The notes under the pieces are model-generated. The model ran no database searches and was not told where the DNA came from. It worked only from the letters and a program-made list of their open reading frames with translations. Positions 18,377 through 26,695 of a stretch of DNA of 64,000 nt are shown one piece after another; positions within the stretch are counted from its first letter, which is position 1, and each line of letters opens with the position of its first letter. Location of the stretch: positions 1 through 64,000 of the forward strand of contig JAOFXR010000008.1 in the NCBI GenBank assembly GCA_028047635.1. Direction: 5' to 3'. The translations under genes were made by a program, and so were the position numbers. This stretch comes from Verrucomicrobiales bacterium. GTDB taxonomy: Bacteria; Verrucomicrobiota; Verrucomicrobiia; Verrucomicrobiales; DEV007.

Positions 18377-19359
18377 TCGTTGAGATAAGCTTCAGCGATC
18401 CCGTCGAGTTCATCAATACTTGAGACGGTTGCGAATTGGTTTCGCAGCTGCTTTCCTTGTGGAAGCCCCTTCGAATAGGCCATAAGTCTTGATCGGAGTG
18501 ATTGCATCGCGTGACGCTCAGTCGGGAATTTACCCCATTCGAGCAGCATTTTTGCGTGGCGATGAATTAAGGTCCAGCGTTCCTCGATCGGAAGGGAATC
18601 GGGATGTTCGCCGGTCTCAAGGTAGTGCTTCGCATCGCGGAAAACCCACGGGTATTGCATCGCAGCCCGGCCGATCATAACACCACTGACGCCTGTTGAG
18701 TTGCGCCGGCGCTCAACGTCTTCGCCCGCAGCGATATCGCCATTACCGACAATGGGAATTGAAACGGTCCGCGAGCATTCATCGATAATTTCCCAGTCAG
18801 CTTCGCCGGTGTAACCCTGCGCGCGGGTCCGGCCGTGAATCGCGATGGCCTGCATTCCGCAGTCCTCCAAAATTTTACAAACTTCCGGCGCGTTAATCAT
18901 TTCCTGATCCCAGCCCGTTCTGATTTTTGCGGTGACGGGGACTTGATCGCCGACGCCTTTTGCAATTTTTGAGGCAACGTCAGCGAGAACGGGGCAATCT
19001 TTGAGCAAAGAGGAGCCCCCATTCCGTGAAACGACTTTCTTCACGGGGCATCCAAAGTTGATGTCGATGAAATCAGGCTGTTTCCAGTCGATGATTTTCC
19101 GGGCAGCCTCAGCCATGCGTTCGCCGTCTGCCCCGAAGAGTTGGACCCCGACGGGGCGCTGTTCTTCATCAAATTCTGTGTAGACGCGTGTTCTGTCGTC
19201 CGCCTGGATGATGCCCTCGGCCGAAACAAATTCAGTTACCATGACATCGGCGCCGAGTTCTTTGCAGATTCGTCGGAACACGAGGTCGGTTACTCCCGCC
19301 ATTGGCGCGAGGTAGAGGGGGAATTGACCGTTGGTGAACCAGGGAAGCATGAAGTGCAA
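18331..19359 (-). CDS. tRNA-dihydrouridine synthase, DusB-like
   Basis: FMN enzyme reducing specific uridines of tRNA D-loops. Motifs in order: LYLAPMAGVTDLVFRRIC at 15-32, VGVQLFG at 70-76, IDINFGCPVKKV at 98-109 with catalytic Cys104, VTAKIRTGWD, IAIHGRTRAQGYTG and IPIVGNGDI with the FMN-binding region MIGRAAMQYPWVF. Length of 342 residues is normal for DusB. Met4 at 19350 is an equally good start. It stands alone, with a ceramidase-like gene divergent on the other side. Confidence 0.94.
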   Translation of the reverse strand: MHFMLPWFTNGQFPLYLAPMAGVTDLVFRRICKELGADVMVTEFVSAEGIIQADDRTRVYTEFDEEQRPVGVQLFGADGERMAEAARKIIDWKQPDFIDINFGCPVKKVVSRNGGSSLLKDCPVLADVASKIAKGVGDQVPVTAKIRTGWDQEMINAPEVCKILEDCGMQAIAIHGRTRAQGYTGEADWEIIDECSRTVSIPIVGNGDIAAGEDVERRRNSTGVSGVMIGRAAMQYPWVFRDAKHYLETGEHPDSLPIEERWTLIHRHAKMLLEWGKFPTERHAMQSLRSRLMAYSKGLPQGKQLRNQFATVSSIDELDGIAEAYLNDYRADSRATSIPVST

Positions 19360-19500
19360 TAAGTGCGTCGGACTCTAGATTCAAATGGGTATTCAGGCAA
19401 GTTGGAGGCTTGAATGCAAGAATCTCATTTCCGCTAGTCTGGGTGGGCGTGGTCGATTCAACAGTTGCAAAGAAAGGGAATATACGGTGAGCTTTTCTGT

Positions 19501-20877
19501 ATGAGGAACTTGTCTTGTTTTGCGATCGCCTGCTGCTTGTTCGGCTCGGGGTGTGGAAAGGCGGGCACTGCTGAATTTAAACTTTCGGCATTTCAGGCGG
19601 ATGTGACACCGCCCGTTGGTCACATGCTTTTCACAGGGCAGTTTAAGACGTCGACGGGAATCGAAACACGGTTGGAAGCGAGAGGCCTGCTTCTGCAAAT
19701 CCCGGAAGACAAACCGATCGTCATCTGCGCAGTCGATTGGTCCGAGATACGGAATGAAACCTACGATCTGTGGCGGGATCGGTTGGCAGAGGCAGCCGGC
19801 ACGACTCGTGAGAGAGTTTTGGTGTCGGCGATTCATCAACACGACACGCCGCTCGGTGATTTGGGAGCCGAGAGGATCCTGCGTTCGCTCGGGTCGGAGC
19901 ATCAGGTGATCGATCCCCAATTTCACGATGAGGCGCTAGGTCGAGTGGTTAAGGCCCTTGAGGATTCGATCGCCAATGCGGTTCCTGTTACCCATGTCAC
20001 CTACGGAAAGGGCAAAGTCGAGAAACTTGCGTCGAACCGCAGGTATTTGTCGGCAGAGGGAACTCCGCAATTCAACCGGGGAAGTGCCTGTAAAATCCTC
20101 GCCGCCCAACGCGCTCCTGAAGGTGAGATCGATCCCTATTTGAAATCATTGGGTTTTTGGAACGGTGATCATGAGTTGGCGGTTTACAGCGTTTATTCGG
20201 TTCACCCGATGAGCTACTACGGGACACGGAAGACGGACTCGGATTTTCCGGGGCTGGCGCGATCGAAACGTCAGGCGGAAACGCCGAATACCTTTCAGAT
20301 TTATGCGAGTGGCTGCAGCGGCAATACGACCGCCGGAAAATACAACACAGGGTCGGAAGAGAATCGCGAGGTGTTGGCTGATCGACTTTATCAGGGAATG
20401 GTGGCCGCTTCTGCGAGTGCAACAAAATCGACTCTGAGTTCGCTCTCATTTCGAAACGAGAAACTCGAGATCAAACCGCGGACGTCTAAAGGTTTCAACA
20501 AAGCCGAGTTAGAGAAGGAAGTCAGGGAGACCACTGATGTTCGAAATCATTTGCTGGCTTCGCTGGGATTGAGCTGGTTGGATCGAATTGAAAGGAAGGG
20601 GAGTATCATCGATGTGCCGTCCCTCGTGGTTAACGGTGGTGAAGCTCAAGTGGTTTTGCTTCCCGGTGAGATCTACGTCGAGTATCAAAAATACGCTCAA
20701 AGCATTGCTCCTGAGCGATTGGTGATGACACCCGGCTACGGCGAATCCGCTCCCGGCTACATTCCGCTCGAAGAGCATTGGAAAGAGAAGGATCACAATC
20801 TCAAAGATTGGTGCTGGGTCGCCGAAGGCATGGAAGAACCCATCAAAGCAGTGCTGCGGAAGCTGATTGCGGAGTAA
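19501..20877 (+). CDS. ceramidase-like lipoprotein (neutral/alkaline ceramidase N-terminal family)
   Basis: ATG 19501 gives a lipoprotein signal ending in LFGSGC, so it is probably anchored to a membrane by lipid. The body matches the neutral/alkaline non-lysosomal ceramidase N-terminal domain: FQADVTPPVGHML, RLEARGLLLQ, VSAIHQHDTP with the metal-type His residues, VYSVHPMSYYG and ASGCSGNTTAGKYN. The C-terminal Ig-like domain of true ceramidases is missing. This short form is common in Verrucomicrobiota and Planctomycetota and its substrate is unknown. The 12 upstream residues from 19465 are not needed. Confidence 0.85.
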   Translation: MRNLSCFAIACCLFGSGCGKAGTAEFKLSAFQADVTPPVGHMLFTGQFKTSTGIETRLEARGLLLQIPEDKPIVICAVDWSEIRNETYDLWRDRLAEAAGTTRERVLVSAIHQHDTPLGDLGAERILRSLGSEHQVIDPQFHDEALGRVVKALEDSIANAVPVTHVTYGKGKVEKLASNRRYLSAEGTPQFNRGSACKILAAQRAPEGEIDPYLKSLGFWNGDHELAVYSVYSVHPMSYYGTRKTDSDFPGLARSKRQAETPNTFQIYASGCSGNTTAGKYNTGSEENREVLADRLYQGMVAASASATKSTLSSLSFRNEKLEIKPRTSKGFNKAELEKEVRETTDVRNHLLASLGLSWLDRIERKGSIIDVPSLVVNGGEAQVVLLPGEIYVEYQKYAQSIAPERLVMTPGYGESAPGYIPLEEHWKEKDHNLKDWCWVAEGMEEPIKAVLRKLIAE

Positions 20878-21062
20878 ATAAATTTAGATAGTAGGCATCA
20901 CCGCCGCTTCCAGTTCCGCGTCTTCTGTAGCCGAGTGTCCTTGGCCTCGGTCCGGCGCACGAATCTCCGACGACCTTCTACCCGTGATATGGTTTCCGTT
21001 CGGTTCAGGCAATTCACCTCACCCGACTGCATCATCAGCAAACGCACGATAGCTAAAGCAAT
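20878..21062. other. intergenic, no recognisable feature
   Basis: 185 bases between the ceramidase-like gene and the end of the broken S1/P1 nuclease (convergent). I see no strong hairpin and no convincing reading frame. Confidence 0.4.
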
Positions 21063-21899
21063 CTACTCCCCACTCAAAATCTCATTCAGCTTCGCGGCCA
21101 GCCGAAGTCCACCATTTCTCAACTGAGCCCGGACGATAGGAAGCGTTTGGTGGCGGTAGTCATAGCTCAGAGTAGGAGGCTCGACGACGTTGATGAAGTA
21201 GTTACTCCGCTGAGCCCCGAAGTCGTAAACTCGCTCGCGAACCGCTCTGGATTCCTTAGCCCAGTCCAGATAAGATGAATGGCTCAGGATCTCCTCTTTG
21301 TCACCCGTGGGGCGATTGAGAAAGGTTGAGAGCTCCGTGTAGCTCAGATTGAGCGATTCGATGAGCTTCTCATCCCAGACTTTGTGCAGGGAATGCTCCT
21401 CGCTAAACCATTCGACCTGAATCTTATTACCGCCCTGATCATCGCGTCGCCCGACGTGGAGAGGTTGGTGAATGTCTCCTGCAAAATGGACGTAGAAGGC
21501 GAGCGCTTCCCGCTTTCCAATCGTCTTCTGGAGAGTGGGGGTGAGTTTTGAACTGCCCTTTTTGACGGGGCCCTTAACCGTGAGTGTTTCGGCGTCGGGG
21601 TCGCGCAGGAACTGATCGAGCTTCTCAAGAATAGCGAGAACATCTCCTTTGTCCTAGGACTCCCGTTCGAAATCCTCCCAGGTTTCGTCGTCATCGATCG
21701 AAATATAATGCCAGGGCGTGGCAAAGTCCCAGGTTCCATCCGAGCGGATGTCGTCGGGCCAGGTCGAAATTTCTGCGAGCGATTCGTCACCAATGATTTC
21801 ATGAACCGCCGCCAGCGCCTTCGGATTGAGATTCCGCTCCGCGATCTCCGCTGTGATTCGATGCCCGTCCTGACCCCATGCATGAGCGTGGCTCCTGAA
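21063..21899 (-). pseudogene. S1/P1 zinc nuclease, broken by an in-frame TAG and lacking its start
   Basis: Reading 21899 down to 21063 gives 278 codons plus a TAG stop, with all S1/P1 hallmarks: HAWGQDGHRITAEIAERNL at the mature N-terminus, STWPDDIR, TPWHYISIDD, FYVHFAGDIHQPLHVG and HSLHKVWDEKLIES. These carry the His/Asp/Trp ligands of the trinuclear zinc site. Two lesions are visible. TAG at 21654-21656 splits RES from DKGDVLAIL in the same frame. At the 5' end an in-frame TGA (21900-21902) comes just before the end of what looks like a signal peptide (SHAHA), with no start codon. A palindromic repeat begins exactly there. An intact enzyme would be secreted and degrade single-stranded nucleic acid. 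Confidence 0.85.
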
Positions 21900-21901
21900 T
21901 C

Positions 21902-21961
21902 ATCACTCGGAGAGTGATGGGCACGTAGGCGTCTATTTCCGAGAGACGTGGCGGAGACTCC
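21902..21961 (-). repeat. palindromic repeat, copy 2
   Basis: Read on the minus strand: GGAGTCT, then TCTCTCGGAAATAGACGCC, TACGT, and the palindrome ATCACTC-TCC-GAGTGAT (21902-21918). The same order and spacing occur at 35561-35626 on the plus strand. The outer base pair of the stem differs between copies but stays paired (A-T here, C-G there), suggesting that the hairpin itself is kept. This copy abuts the truncated S1/P1 gene. Confidence 0.55.
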
Positions 21962-21979
21962 GTTAGGTTGGTCTGTTAA

Positions 21980-22681
21980 TTACGATTCAGCCCAGTTCAG
22001 CTGTCTATCGAGAATTGCTAGTTCAGCAAACTCGAGATGGATGATTCGCCGGTGACTTGGCTCTTGTGCTCGTCGGGACGAATGGAGGAGAAGGGGGCGC
22101 ATCATCAGCACGTCGCCGGCGTTGCAGGTGAGGGACGACGTGCCTCGTTCCGCGATTTCTGGGATTTGATCCGGTGGGATCTTGCCTTTGCGATGCGAGC
22201 CCGGGATGACGGAGAGGGGACCATTATCTTCTCCGGTGTCATCGAGATGGATTCGTAAGGTGACCATTTGCTCGAGCAGTTCAGCGGGTGGCTCGACGTG
22301 GTCGATTCCTGCCTTTCTGCTCCAGGGGCTGTAGCCTTCGACTTCGTGTCGTTCTTTGGTGGTGATGGTTCGATCTTGATGCCAGGCAACGGGCCAATTG
22401 GCTTGAGGCGTTTTGTCGAAAAGGAGACTTCTCACCGGTTGGCGTTCGGGCCCAAGCAAAAGGTCGGTGATGCATTCTAAACTTGCGAGAGCAGCGATTG
22501 CCGGAGACTGGGCGATGACGTTGCGGATGCCTGCAGTGCTTTGCGAATTGAGGCGCCTGAACTCTTGGCGGAGCACTTCGAGAGTGCTCTCGTCAAGTAC
22601 TGACGAGAACAAGGTATAGCCTTCGGTTTCGAAGTTCATGCGGCGTGTTTTACCACTTTTGTCCTCAAATGTCAGGACCAT
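21980..22681 (-). CDS. phytanoyl-CoA dioxygenase (PhyH) family protein
   Basis: Fe(II)/2-oxoglutarate oxygenase. The iron ligands are visible: HxD in WHQDRT near residue 103 and the distal His in RPLLLHSSRRA near residue 201, followed by RRIIHLEF with the Arg that binds 2-oxoglutarate. MVTLRIHLDDTGEDNGPLSV and PGSHRKG are typical of bacterial PhyH proteins. Residues 1-14 may not be translated; Met15 at 22639 (MNFETEGYTLF) is the more usual start. The substrate is unknown. It may be cotranscribed with the radical SAM gene 50 bases upstream. Confidence 0.88.
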   Translation of the reverse strand: MVLTFEDKSGKTRRMNFETEGYTLFSSVLDESTLEVLRQEFRRLNSQSTAGIRNVIAQSPAIAALASLECITDLLLGPERQPVRSLLFDKTPQANWPVAWHQDRTITTKERHEVEGYSPWSRKAGIDHVEPPAELLEQMVTLRIHLDDTGEDNGPLSVIPGSHRKGKIPPDQIPEIAERGTSSLTCNAGDVLMMRPLLLHSSRRAQEPSHRRIIHLEFAELAILDRQLNWAES

Positions 22682-22730
22682 ACCTTATGGCTGATGGGCT
22701 GCACGGACGATGGTGGAAAAATCACCCTAT

Positions 22731-23978
22731 CTACTTGGCACTCTCTGCCTTTTCTTCCGCTGCCTTTTTCTCCATCTCGTCGTAGACACCGAAGTCGTTG
22801 AACCAATAGCGTTTTGCCCAGCGATAGACGGGATGCTTTTCAGGAATCTCTTCGCCGGTGGGGAGCCACTGGCTGTTTCTCGCGGTCATGCCTTCGAGTT
22901 CTTTGATCGCGGTTTGGCGAAGCGTCGTATCTTTGGCTCCGTGTTTTTCGGCGAGGTCTTTGACCAAATCGGGACGTTCGAGAACGATGCACCCACGGGT
23001 GTTTTTCGCGGCGGTCTCACGAAAATCCTTCATGAAAGCTGACTTCGTGAGCGTGTCGTAGATTCCACCGTCTTTGACGTTCTCGGTCGCGAACTGAATG
23101 ATGGGGCACGGCTCGACGGCTCCGGTGGGGGAGATGTGATGAGAAATGCCATTCGCCATCGGGCAAAGCGCTTTCCCTTCGCCGTCGTAATAGGCATCGA
23201 TGATCCCGATGGGGAGTTTGACCCGCATGTTAACGACAAATTCGCGAACCTTGAGGGCTTGCTCGGGAGTGAGGGCAAGCTCGTCGTGAATCTGTGGACC
23301 GACAGGACGGTAGGTGTGATACCAGGCGTAGTGAACGCCCCGATCGATCAGCTTGCGCAGCCATTCCTCGGTGAGAAGATCGTCGATGTTCGTTTGGCAG
23401 AGGCTCGTTGCGACTCCAGTGAGGAGCTTGTTGTTGAGGCAGTTGTCGAGTCCTCGCAGAGTGCGGTTGAGGACGTCTTTTCCGCCGCGTCGTTCGTTGG
23501 CGACCATCTCGGTGCCTTCGATTGAGATCAATGGGGTCACGTTTCCAAGTTGGCGAAGTTGCTTCGCTTTCTTGTCGGTGATCATCTGGCCGTTGGTGAA
23601 AAGCTGGAAAAAACAATCGGGATGCTCGGCGAAGAAATCGAAGAGCTCGGGGTGCAAGAGCGGTTCGCCTCCGAGAATCCCGAAGAAGGAATTCCCGTGA
23701 GCCTTGGCGTCATTCACGATATTGTTGAGATCGTCGAGATCAATTTTGACCTGTGGTTTGTCGACGTCGACCCAGCATCCCTGACAGCGGAGATTGCAGC
23801 TGTTGAGGACGGAGATGTAGATGAAAGGGGGGAAGTGGATTCCCTCTTTGAGGCGCTTTTTGAAAAGGTTCACCGAGCGCACGCCCTTGTATCCAAAGTT
23901 CCACATGAACTTGGCAAGATGCCGTTTGTCAGCAGAGGCAAAGGTGCGAGCTGCAAATTGGAGACTGGGGACAATCAT
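22731..23978 (-). CDS. radical SAM protein with SPASM-like C-terminus
   Basis: The [4Fe-4S] motif is CNLRCQGC (Cys61, Cys65, Cys68), slightly different in wording but standard CxxxCxxC. It is followed by FGILGGEPLLHP (about 99-110) and IEGTE, the SAM-binding strands. Further cysteines in ALCPMANG and VEPCPIIQF suggest an auxiliary cluster. The C-terminus is charged (EKKAAEEKAESAK). The 415-residue protein resembles HpnH-type and other uncharacterised radical SAM proteins of PVC bacteria; I cannot assign a reaction. The class I aldolase gene lies immediately upstream in the same direction. Confidence 0.85.
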   Translation of the reverse strand: MIVPSLQFAARTFASADKRHLAKFMWNFGYKGVRSVNLFKKRLKEGIHFPPFIYISVLNSCNLRCQGCWVDVDKPQVKIDLDDLNNIVNDAKAHGNSFFGILGGEPLLHPELFDFFAEHPDCFFQLFTNGQMITDKKAKQLRQLGNVTPLISIEGTEMVANERRGGKDVLNRTLRGLDNCLNNKLLTGVATSLCQTNIDDLLTEEWLRKLIDRGVHYAWYHTYRPVGPQIHDELALTPEQALKVREFVVNMRVKLPIGIIDAYYDGEGKALCPMANGISHHISPTGAVEPCPIIQFATENVKDGGIYDTLTKSAFMKDFRETAAKNTRGCIVLERPDLVKDLAEKHGAKDTTLRQTAIKELEGMTARNSQWLPTGEEIPEKHPVYRWAKRYWFNDFGVYDEMEKKAAEEKAESAK

Positions 23979-24003
23979 CTGAATAAGTGGGGTGTCAGGA
24001 GAA

Positions 24004-24789
24004 TTAGGTAAGCTTCAGTGCTGATTCGACGGACGCTTCGTCGTGCACGATGGCGTTGAGCGCAGCGGCGATTTTGGCAGGCTCGGCATGCTGCCAGACG
24101 TTACGTCCCACGGCGATTCCAGAGGCTCCTCCGTCGATTGCTTTTTTCACCATGGTGAGAAGGGCTTCGTCGTCTCCCATCGTGCAGCCACCGAGAATGA
24201 TCACGGGAACGGGGCAGGCATCGACGATGGCTTTAAAATCGTCAGCGCTGGCTCCGGTGGGGAAAGCGGTTTTGACGACGTCGGCACCGAGTTCTGCTCC
24301 GGCGCGAACGGTGAAGCCAATGTTCTCAACGGTGTAATCGTCGGCACGACCGATGCTGAAAGGAAGGGCTTCGAGAATGACCGGAATGTCGGTGTCGAGG
24401 CTTTCCCCGACCAGCTCGGCGACTTCGCGAGTGATACCGACTTCGTTGGCGTGATGCGTGTAGAGCATGTTCATCATTCCGTGCGCGCCAACGGAGAGAG
24501 CTTCATCTGCGCCATAGAGGCGGTAGCTGCCTTCGTCCATGTTGTCGCCGTAAACGGGCTTGTAGCAATCGGTTCTCAGGCAGATGCCTTTTCCTTCGAG
24601 CGCATCTGCCGCAGCGAGAGCGATTCCAAGGTTTACGACGTAGCCATCGACAATAGGGTTAAGTGCTTCGATCAACCCGATTGGGTCCTCGAGTCCCGGC
24701 ACAGGAATCGCCGTTCCGTGGTCGATTGGGAGGATGACGGTGCGGCCATCTGATTGGAAAAAACGGGATAAATTCGATTCACGATCCAT
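24004..24789 (-). CDS. class I aldolase of the FbaB/LacD/LsrF type
   Basis: TIM-barrel aldolase using a Schiff-base lysine, here Lys173 in DVVKTAFPTG. Other motifs are VILPIDHGTAIPVPGLEDP at the N-terminus, VILEALPFS, VIILGGCTMGDDEALL and GASGIAVGRNVWQH, the phosphate-binding end. ATG 24789 (MDRESNLSRFF) is preferred, as the 15 residues before it do not fit the family. Members include class I fructose-bisphosphate aldolases and the autoinducer-2 enzyme LsrF. Without neighbours of a known pathway I cannot choose. It is 25 bases upstream of the radical SAM gene. Confidence 0.88.
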   Translation of the reverse strand: MDRESNLSRFFQSDGRTVILPIDHGTAIPVPGLEDPIGLIEALNPIVDGYVVNLGIALAAADALEGKGICLRTDCYKPVYGDNMDEGSYRLYGADEALSVGAHGMMNMLYTHHANEVGITREVAELVGESLDTDIPVILEALPFSIGRADDYTVENIGFTVRAGAELGADVVKTAFPTGASADDFKAIVDACPVPVIILGGCTMGDDEALLTMVKKAIDGGASGIAVGRNVWQHAEPAKIAAALNAIVHDEASVESALKLT

Positions 24790-24851
24790 AGGGGCTAATG
24801 GAACGTGGGATAGGCAATTAATCAAGCGACGCAAAGGCGAATTCGTGTGTC

Positions 24852-25748
24852 CTATTCGGAGGAAGAGGCGGGAAGCGCGACCTTCAGGTAGGGGCTCACT
24901 TTTTTCAGCGTGACAGGACCAATCCCCCGAACATTCTCGATCTCTGCGACCGTTTTGAAGGGGCGCATCCTAATCGCCGCATCGGCGAGTGATTCGCGGA
25001 GGCCGGTGCTGACGAGTTCTTCGAGGGAGGCGGTGTTGAGGTCAATGGGCGTCTCGGGAGGTTTGATAGCGAGCGCGTCGTCGATTGCTTCAAGGCCTCG
25101 CATTTCATCGCGCTCTTCCTTTCGCATTTCGACGATGGCTTCAGGATTGCTAATGCTCCACGCGCCCTTTTTTCGGATCGCGGCAGCCAGTTCGATGTCT
25201 GACAATAGCGCGTCCTGTTCGTCACGGGGTCTGCCATCGGGCATTTCTCTTCCGACACCGAAGGCTCGCGCATATCCCGTCGTTACAAGAAGCTGAGCGA
25301 GATCTTTTCCCTCTGAGGTGGTGATAAAGCAATAATATCTGGGCTTTCCTGATCGTCCGCGTGCGTCAGCAAAAGAGGTGTGGATCGTAAAGGGCTTGCT
25401 CAGTTGCTCATTGGTAAAAGTTTTTGCCTTGAGGCCAAAATCATGTGCCTTCCGAAAATCGTTCAGCCCAAAATAGCGGGATTGTTCGCGCAGCCTTCGC
25501 TTGTCAGACGTAGTGGAAATCCCCGTTTCTATGCAATCAACGTAATAAAGCCGGAAGACCTTTTTACTTCCCTCCGGCATCTCCACCTCAAACGAATCGC
25601 CATCTGACCAGTCGTTTTCGACAAGGGTGCAGCCTTCGAAGGTCTCGAGCGAATCCGCCGCGTGAACGGACACTGCGAGAGCTAGCCCAAGGCCTGTTGC
25701 TGCGATCCATTTCAAATAGTTAACGAACTCCGGGGAAGCTTTCGACAT
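24852..25748 (-). CDS. secreted SNase-like nuclease fused to a helix-hairpin-helix domain
   Basis: A signal peptide (LKWIAATGLGLALAVSVHA) leads into a staphylococcal-nuclease-like (TNase) fold at about residues 36-195, with DGDSFEVEMPEG and VFRLYYVDCIET, DFGLKAKTFTNEQL and FADARGRSGKPRYYCFI. An acidic/basic linker is followed by a ComEA-type helix-hairpin-helix domain at about 228-292 (IDLNTASLEELVSTG, IENVRGIGPVTLKKV) that binds DNA non-specifically. The combination suggests an extracytoplasmic DNase with its own DNA clamp. Its start codon lies inside the end of the upstream repeat-protein gene (29-base overlap), so the two are probably translated together. Confidence 0.85.
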   Translation of the reverse strand: MSKASPEFVNYLKWIAATGLGLALAVSVHAADSLETFEGCTLVENDWSDGDSFEVEMPEGSKKVFRLYYVDCIETGISTTSDKRRLREQSRYFGLNDFRKAHDFGLKAKTFTNEQLSKPFTIHTSFADARGRSGKPRYYCFITTSEGKDLAQLLVTTGYARAFGVGREMPDGRPRDEQDALLSDIELAAAIRKKGAWSISNPEAIVEMRKEERDEMRGLEAIDDALAIKPPETPIDLNTASLEELVSTGLRESLADAAIRMRPFKTVAEIENVRGIGPVTLKKVSPYLKVALPASSSE

Positions 25749-26043
25749 ACTTGACCTTAAAATCAGGAAAGCTGTCTACAATCTGTATTTTGAAATCGGG
25801 GAAACTTTCTACGATTTGCCATTTCCCGGCGGCGTTCGGGAAACTGCTAACGCACTTCACGTGAACGTCGGCGAATGATTTTACGATTTTGACCCGGTAG
25901 TCGGGAAAACTGGTCACGAACTGGATACGGCCTCGAACTTTACTGAGATCGTCGGGACAGTCGGCGTTGAGACTTGGCAGGCTGCACAGGAAAAGAAAAC
26001 TGATCACTACGATGATCGTCAACGGGCTCGAGAAATGATTCAT
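25720..26043 (-). CDS. small exported protein of six 11-residue SFPD repeats
   Basis: ATG 26043 gives a signal peptide (ITIIVVISFLFLC-type core, ending SLNA) and a mature protein starting DCPDDL. The rest is six tandem units of about 11 residues: RIQFVTSFPDY, RVKIVKSFADV, HVKCVSSFPNAAG, KWQIVESFPDF, KIQIVDSFPDF, KVKYVESFPGV. The consensus is [KR]-hydrophobic-[KQ]-x-V-x-S-F-P-D-aromatic. Such short beta-strand repeats suggest a small solenoid or sheet stack. I do not recognise a named family, although similar short repeats occur in other bacteria. It overlaps the start of the nuclease gene. Confidence 0.75.
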   Translation of the reverse strand: MNHFSSPLTIIVVISFLFLCSLPSLNADCPDDLSKVRGRIQFVTSFPDYRVKIVKSFADVHVKCVSSFPNAAGKWQIVESFPDFKIQIVDSFPDFKVKYVESFPGVR

Positions 26044-26096
26044 TGGCGGCATGTTCGTTCGACGAACGTTTGGCAACGAATATGCGACGCCGTCGG

Positions 26097-26484
26097 TTAC
26101 TTGTTCGCCGGCGGAGCGTCTGCTGCGATCGCGGCCTGATAGTCTGCGAGTGCCTTGAAGTAGTTGTAGCGGGCTTCGACTTCGAGCTTTCGTCCGGAAA
26201 AGGTGGACTGTTCTCGGATTTGGAGAGCGAGGAGGTCGCTGACGCCTTGTTCAAACTTGTCGTTCTCGGCACGCTCAATTCGCTGTTCGAGTTCGCGAAC
26301 TGAAGTGAAATACTCATCGAGTTTTTGGGCATCGCGGCTGCTGGCATTTGCAAGCCCGAGATCGAGGACGCTTTTATCGCGCCGCTTTTACTTTCAGCAT
26401 CGAAACGCGGGAATCCCTCAATTCCGCTAGGACCGACGCACCGATAAGAGCTACTTTTAAAAGCAGATTCCCATTAGTTCTCAC
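26097..26484 (-). pseudogene. remnant of a TolC-type outer membrane efflux gene
   Basis: At 26387-26097 the frame reads KSVLDLGLANASSRD, then a coiled-coil region and FEQGVSDLLALQIREQSTFS and LEVEARYNYFKALADYQAAI, the last part of OEP/TolC family proteins, ending in a proper stop. Upstream the frame is closed by TAA (26388-26390). In another frame, 26484-26374, a GTG is followed by a signal-like stretch (NLLLKVALIGASVLAE). The simplest view is that the middle of the gene was deleted and the ends joined out of frame. No inner-membrane pump or adaptor gene is nearby. Confidence 0.65.
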
Positions 26485-26488
26485 TAAT
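26473..26488. promoter_or_regulatory. inverted repeat ATTAGT-TCTC-ACTAAT
   Basis: Perfect 6-base arms with a 4-base spacer between the TolC remnant and the porin gene. It overlaps the possible GTG start of the remnant. It could be an operator for either transcription unit. Confidence 0.3.
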
Positions 26489-26649
26489 AACGAAACTTTT
26501 ACCATTTTGTAACACAATTTTTCTTGTTAGCTCCCTCGAACTAGCCAACGTCAGCATGTGTTCGGAGGTTTTCCAGGATGCTTCCATTGAGTGATGGTTG
26601 TGGCGAAGATGTCACATTAAGGGATTGGTAAATGTTCAGGAACATACCA

Positions 26650-26680
26650 TTGATAAATGTGGTTATTGACCGCTACAAAT
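26650..26680 (+). promoter_or_regulatory. possible sigma70-type promoter of the porin gene
   Basis: TTGATA at 26650-26655 and TACAAA at 26674-26679 are 18 bases apart, directly before the porin start at 26696. This leaves a very short leader, and the ribosome site is weak (only A/G-rich sequence). Confidence 0.3.
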
Positions 26681-26695
26681 AAAAGAAAAACAGAA

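Noticed and set aside
21344-21883. Minus-strand frame of 179 codons over the S1/P1 region
   Set aside because: Arg/Ser-rich shadow; the true coding frame with all zinc-ligand motifs is a different one.
24043-24753. Plus-strand frame of 236 codons opposite the aldolase gene
   Set aside because: It is the exact antisense of a well-conserved aldolase and has no family features.
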